From Arthrobacter sp. Soil764 (GTDB taxonomy: Bacteria > Actinomycetota > Actinomycetes > Actinomycetales > Micrococcaceae), in assembly GCF_001428075.1 (NCBI RefSeq), contig NZ_LMSI01000025.1, forward strand, positions 155,463 through 219,462: a DNA stretch of 64,000 nucleotides, written 5' to 3'. A program made the position numbers and the translations under genes. The notes beneath the pieces were generated by a model that ran no database searches, was not told the origin of the DNA, and was given only the letters and a program-made list of their open reading frames with translations. Positions 61,801-64,000 of this stretch are shown piece after piece (within the stretch, counting starts at the first letter, position 1; every line of letters begins with the position of its first letter).

Positions 61801-64000
61801 CGTTGACGGTTCCGGCCTCGTTCGGGGCCAGGAGGATGATCCGGCCACTGTTCCTGCTCACGGTCGCCTGCAGCGCGGGGTCCGCCTCGATGCCGTCGGT
61901 GAGGATGCGGATGCGGTCGCCGTCGGGATCGGTGTCATTGGCGGTCGCGTCAACGGCGATCTGCCGGCCCGGACGCACCCGGACCTCGTCATCCACCGGG
62001 GTGGGCTTCTGGTTGGTCTCGCCGCGCGGCGCGACGCCAACGGTCACGGTGCCCGTGTTGATGGCTCCCTGGCGGTCCACCACCTTGTAGCGGAAGGTGT
62101 CGGTCCCGGCACCGTCGCCTGCAGCGGTGAAATCGATGAAGTTGCTGCCTACCGTGGCGGTTCCCATGGCAGGGGTGCTGTCGATGCCGGTCAGCTGCAC
62201 GGAGTCGCCGTCGGGATCGATTCCGTCCAGCGGCACCGGGATCCGGACGGTGCCGGCAGCCACCACCCGGGCGGTCAGGTTGCGCGGCTGGGGCCGGGAA
62301 TTCTCCGCGCCCTCCAGGGGCAGGATGTGGATGGTGACGGCGGCTGCGCTCTTCTGGCCCTGCGGATCCACGGCGTTATAGATGGCGCGTACCGTCTTGG
62401 GCTGGGCGCCGGCGATGAAGCGGAGCGTGTTCTCCGAGACGAAGCTCTTCCCGTCGCCGGGATCCACTGACTGCGGCAGGACGGGGTCCACGGTAAGTTC
62501 CTGCCCCTGCGGGTGGGTGTCGTTGTCCAGGACCGGGATGGTGACAACGTCATTGACGCGGACATTCACCTCATCCGGCTTGGGCTGCGGGGCTTCCACC
62601 ACTGCAGGGGCGGGGACGGGCACCACGGAGACGCTGCCGGTGGCCGATTTCCTGCCGTTGGACATGGTGTATTCGAACAGGACGGGGTCCTTGGTCCCCA
62701 GGATGTCGGTGATCCGCAGGACACTGTGGTTGATCACGCTGACAGATACGGTGGCGTTGTCAGGGAGTTTGACGGACTGCAGCACCAGGACGCCGCCGGA
62801 GGGGTCGGAGTCGTTGGCCAGGGGGTCCAGCAGCACGCTGCCGCCGGTGGGCATGAGTGCCACGTCATGGACCGCCACGGGGTCGCCGCCGTCGTTGCCG
62901 GATTCGACGTCGACGCGGATGAGGCCCTGGCTGCTTTGCGGCCCGTTGCTGGCAATGTAGGTGAGGTAGACCGGGCCGGGGGTGGTGCTGCGGAAGGTGA
63001 AGGTACCGCCGTCTGTGACGGGGCCAAGTTCGGCGGGGCCGTTGGCTTCCACCTGGGCCAGGCGGAGGGCGCCGCCGTTGGGATCGACGTCGTTCTTCAG
63101 TGGGGAGATGACCAGGTCCTGGCCCACGACGGCGGTGACGTGGTCGGCGTTGACCACGGGCGCCAGGGCGCCTGGCGGCTGGACGTTGACCACTACCTTG
63201 CCGGTGACGGTGGCGCGGCCGTCCCAGATGCTGACCTGGACGTTTTTCTTGCCGGCGGTTGCGCCGGAGTCCTGGAAGGTGAGCAGGCCGTCGCGCCGTA
63301 CCTTGACCTGGTCCTGGTCGTTGTCGGCTTTCGCGTCCAGCAGGACCAGGTCGTCGCCGTCGGGGTCTATCCAGTCGGTAAGGATGTTCTGGCTGACCGT
63401 CTTGCCCTGTTCCACCAGCATGGTGGTGTCTTCGCCGCGCTTGAACTTCGGCGGTTTGTTTTCGTCCGGTCCCACCACGCTCAGCGTGACCTGGCCGCCG
63501 GCGGACAGACCCCGGCCGTCCGAGGCACTGTAGTTGAAGGTCTCGGTGCCGGGTTTGGCGTCGGCCGGGACAGTGATTTGGAACGCTGTGCCGCCGTAGA
63601 TGCTTTCCAGGGTGCCGGACTTGGGCCCGGAGTCCCCCACGGCCGCGGTGAGGACGTCGCCGTCGGGGTCGGAGTCGTTGTCCAGGACGCTGAGGATGGT
63701 GGTGCGGCCCGGGCGGACGCCGACGGCGTCGGGCTTGGTTTCCGGCGGCCGGTTGGGTTTGGTGCGGTCCGGCAGGATGTTGATGGTGTTGTTGTCCGCC
63801 GATTCCTGGTCCTGGTCATCGGATTGGTTCTTGGGTGGGATGACGTCGTCCCAGTTGTTGACCAGCTGCATGTTCTGGTTCACCAACCACACATTGCCCG
63901 AGTTCACATCATTCAGGACCACCAGGTCCCGGTTCACCCGGAAAACATACGACGGCGACGCACTCGCCTTGGGCACGTCCACCTTCTTATCGTCCCCATC
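58829..64000 (-). CDS. giant cadherin-like / fibronectin type III surface protein (cut by window edge)
   Basis: About 1,723 residues are visible; the N-terminus lies beyond the right edge. A short stretch (YVFRVNRDLVVLNDVNSGNVWLV, shown in part) resembles the end of a beta-propeller. About 11 cadherin-like/Ig repeats of ~95 residues follow, with recurring xNDxDPDGD calcium-type loops. From about residue 1150 there are four or five FN3 domains (TALLNWSAPADRGSPITKYTVYG type). The last ~75 residues hold four Cys (SCTEP, QCTGE, RCDTS, GCNPP). No sorting motif or C-terminal helix is seen. It is likely the exported product that the downstream genes assemble or sense. Confidence 0.88.
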   Translation of the reverse strand, partial: DGDDKKVDVPKASASPSYVFRVNRDLVVLNDVNSGNVWLVNQNMQLVNNWDDVIPPKNQSDDQDQESADNNTINILPDRTKPNRPPETKPDAVGVRPGRTTILSVLDNDSDPDGDVLTAAVGDSGPKSGTLESIYGGTAFQITVPADAKPGTETFNYSASDGRGLSAGGQVTLSVVGPDENKPPKFKRGEDTTMLVEQGKTVSQNILTDWIDPDGDDLVLLDAKADNDQDQVKVRRDGLLTFQDSGATAGKKNVQVSIWDGRATVTGKVVVNVQPPGALAPVVNADHVTAVVGQDLVISPLKNDVDPNGGALRLAQVEANGPAELGPVTDGGTFTFRSTTPGPVYLTYIASNGPQSSQGLIRVDVESGNDGGDPVAVHDVALMPTGGSVLLDPLANDSDPSGGVLVLQSVKLPDNATVSVSVINHSVLRITDILGTKDPVLFEYTMSNGRKSATGSVSVVPVPAPAVVEAPQPKPDEVNVRVNDVVTIPVLDNDTHPQGQELTVDPVLPQSVDPGDGKSFVSENTLRFIAGAQPKTVRAIYNAVDPQGQKSAAAVTIHILPLEGAENSRPQPRNLTARVVAAGTVRIPVPLDGIDPDGDSVQLTGIDSTPAMGTATVGSNFIDFTAAGDGAGTDTFRYKVVDRQGAINTGTVTVGVAPRGETNQKPTPVDDEVRVRPGRQIAVDATANDTDPDGDRIRILTDGIEADPALQATVSRNSGRIILLAPNEAGTVNVRYTVADDRDAAAQATIRLVVDNDVPLKAPVARDDRVTSAQAMGKTAVDVPVLKNDEDPDGVGENLKISTEATTARPGGNGNVLVDLTEQPQLIPYTVEDVDGQQSTAIIWVPGLGQQVPTLAKDEVIEVVAGQSVDVDLKEWVKVREGRSPRLTQADRIKLIGADGGDPVTRDGAGLKYAAGADYVGPGSLTFEVTDGTGPDDAAGMKSTLSIRTKVLPNPDKNNPPELLGASLDVPKGDSAGTDLGKLTSDPDQDDVEKMKYQLVGDSPGGFNARLEGRTLKVSAADSTATGTRAAVQVKATDPRGLEATATYQLAVTASNRPKPVANDDVQDNAAAGKPVTINVLANDANPFPETPLKIIAANTETGSGNVGVNGDSITVTPAPGFTGTLVVAYTVEDKTQDSSRHATARVRLTVKDKPAAPTTPQAQSVGDQTALLNWSAPADRGSPITKYTVYGEGGFRQDCPANTCTLNGLTNNTTYHFQVTATNEFGDSDRSPASADVRPDVKPDTPLAPSLKFGDKQLAVNWAAPASKGSPVKSYDLEISPAPAGQNAQIQGLTSVSYVWKGLQNGVSYKVRVLARNDAKDPSEWSPYSAAEVPAGVPATPAAPSVAQATPVGSQSQLRVVWTAPNNNGDAISSYTLTTLRGGSVVSSQQVAATSQNVTVDNSETNYTFTVSATNKAGTSGTSASSAPVRAVGKPGMVGTPTATLYDTGGNGGKIDVRFPQLTAAQRNGSTGDEISYRYSLTSGGGSGTIPAGGGIVPAPNGTQTSVVVWAVSSRSTNAGDASTPSNAVNPYGLAFAPTVNGSNSSGVGDKTVSWTWNQPSGNGRAVTGYQYSLDNGPWQDTQQRTFSKTVGYSETHKLEVRAVSAGQPGRIGSDTSRSGSEPPPPVPTSWNVTASPVRSCTEPRKGTDSYVAGNPSQCTGEGIWLDAGAPSTADRYQVWYKTSNNPSGIWYHLSSGMASGHWLRCDTSNVGCNPPAGMPNR

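Overview
The window is GC-rich DNA from an actinobacterium, most like Arthrobacter/Pseudarthrobacter (Micrococcaceae). The basis is a homodimeric glycyl-tRNA synthetase, a GatCAB operon, SAM-IV-type riboswitches on metX and metY, a DUF222/HNH (13E12-type) gene, many GTG starts and dense ATGA stop/start overlaps. No tRNA, rRNA, CRISPR array, transposase or phage gene was seen. All product names rest on reading the protein sequences; no database was searched.

Layout. 1-8.5 kb is housekeeping and small metabolism: a YibE/F-like membrane protein (cut by the left edge), an alpha/beta hydrolase, a PlsC-like acyltransferase, GNAT, glyS, a YdcZ-type transporter, an S4 RNA-binding protein, a carboxylesterase, an SGNH hydrolase and a SHOCT protein. 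8.5-14.7 kb is catabolic: mmsA-mmsB (valine/isobutyrate) with a divergent LysR gene, then an MHS-family transporter with a zinc alcohol dehydrogenase. 14.8-17.5 kb holds metX and metY, each behind its own SAM-IV-like riboswitch, so homocysteine synthesis is probably controlled twice by SAM. 17.8-22.7 kb carries a VOC protein, a DUF222/HNH protein, a small membrane protein, a CPBP protease homologue and a DeoR-type regulator with a well-formed operator over its promoter. 22.8-29.3 kb is an amino-acid degradation operon (tdh-kbl-FAD oxidoreductase-hutI) with a divergent LysR gene, followed by a DUF5666-like exported protein. 29.4-41.3 kb holds gatC-gatA-gatB, a CitMHS transporter divergent from a CitA/CitB-type two-component system, RidA, GNAT, and ligA overlapping an inositol-phosphatase gene.

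41.3-64 kb is one long minus-strand locus and the most unusual part of the window. In transcription order it encodes a giant cadherin-like/FN3 surface protein (cut by the right edge), MoxR ATPase, DUF58, a transglutaminase-like membrane protein, RDD-FHA, PP2C phosphatase, a large FHA protein, a transmembrane Ser/Thr kinase, an FHA-like/helical protein, an FHA-FtsK/SpoIIIE ATPase with EssC/EccC architecture, and a small membrane-anchored exported protein. Most adjacent genes overlap by 4 bp. The core resembles the kinase-FN3-AAA-DUF58-transglutaminase (PFNA) cluster described in Bifidobacterium. Here it is joined to a type-VII-secretion-like motor and several FHA phosphopeptide readers, which suggests a phosphorylation-controlled export or envelope-assembly machine. 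Two of its enzymes look partly dead: the transglutaminase-like domain has Asp where the catalytic Cys should be, and two of the three motor ATPase modules have altered Walker motifs.

Non-coding structure includes several strong terminators, a palindromic repeat found twice with compensatory stem changes, and several operator-like palindromes in divergent intergenic regions.
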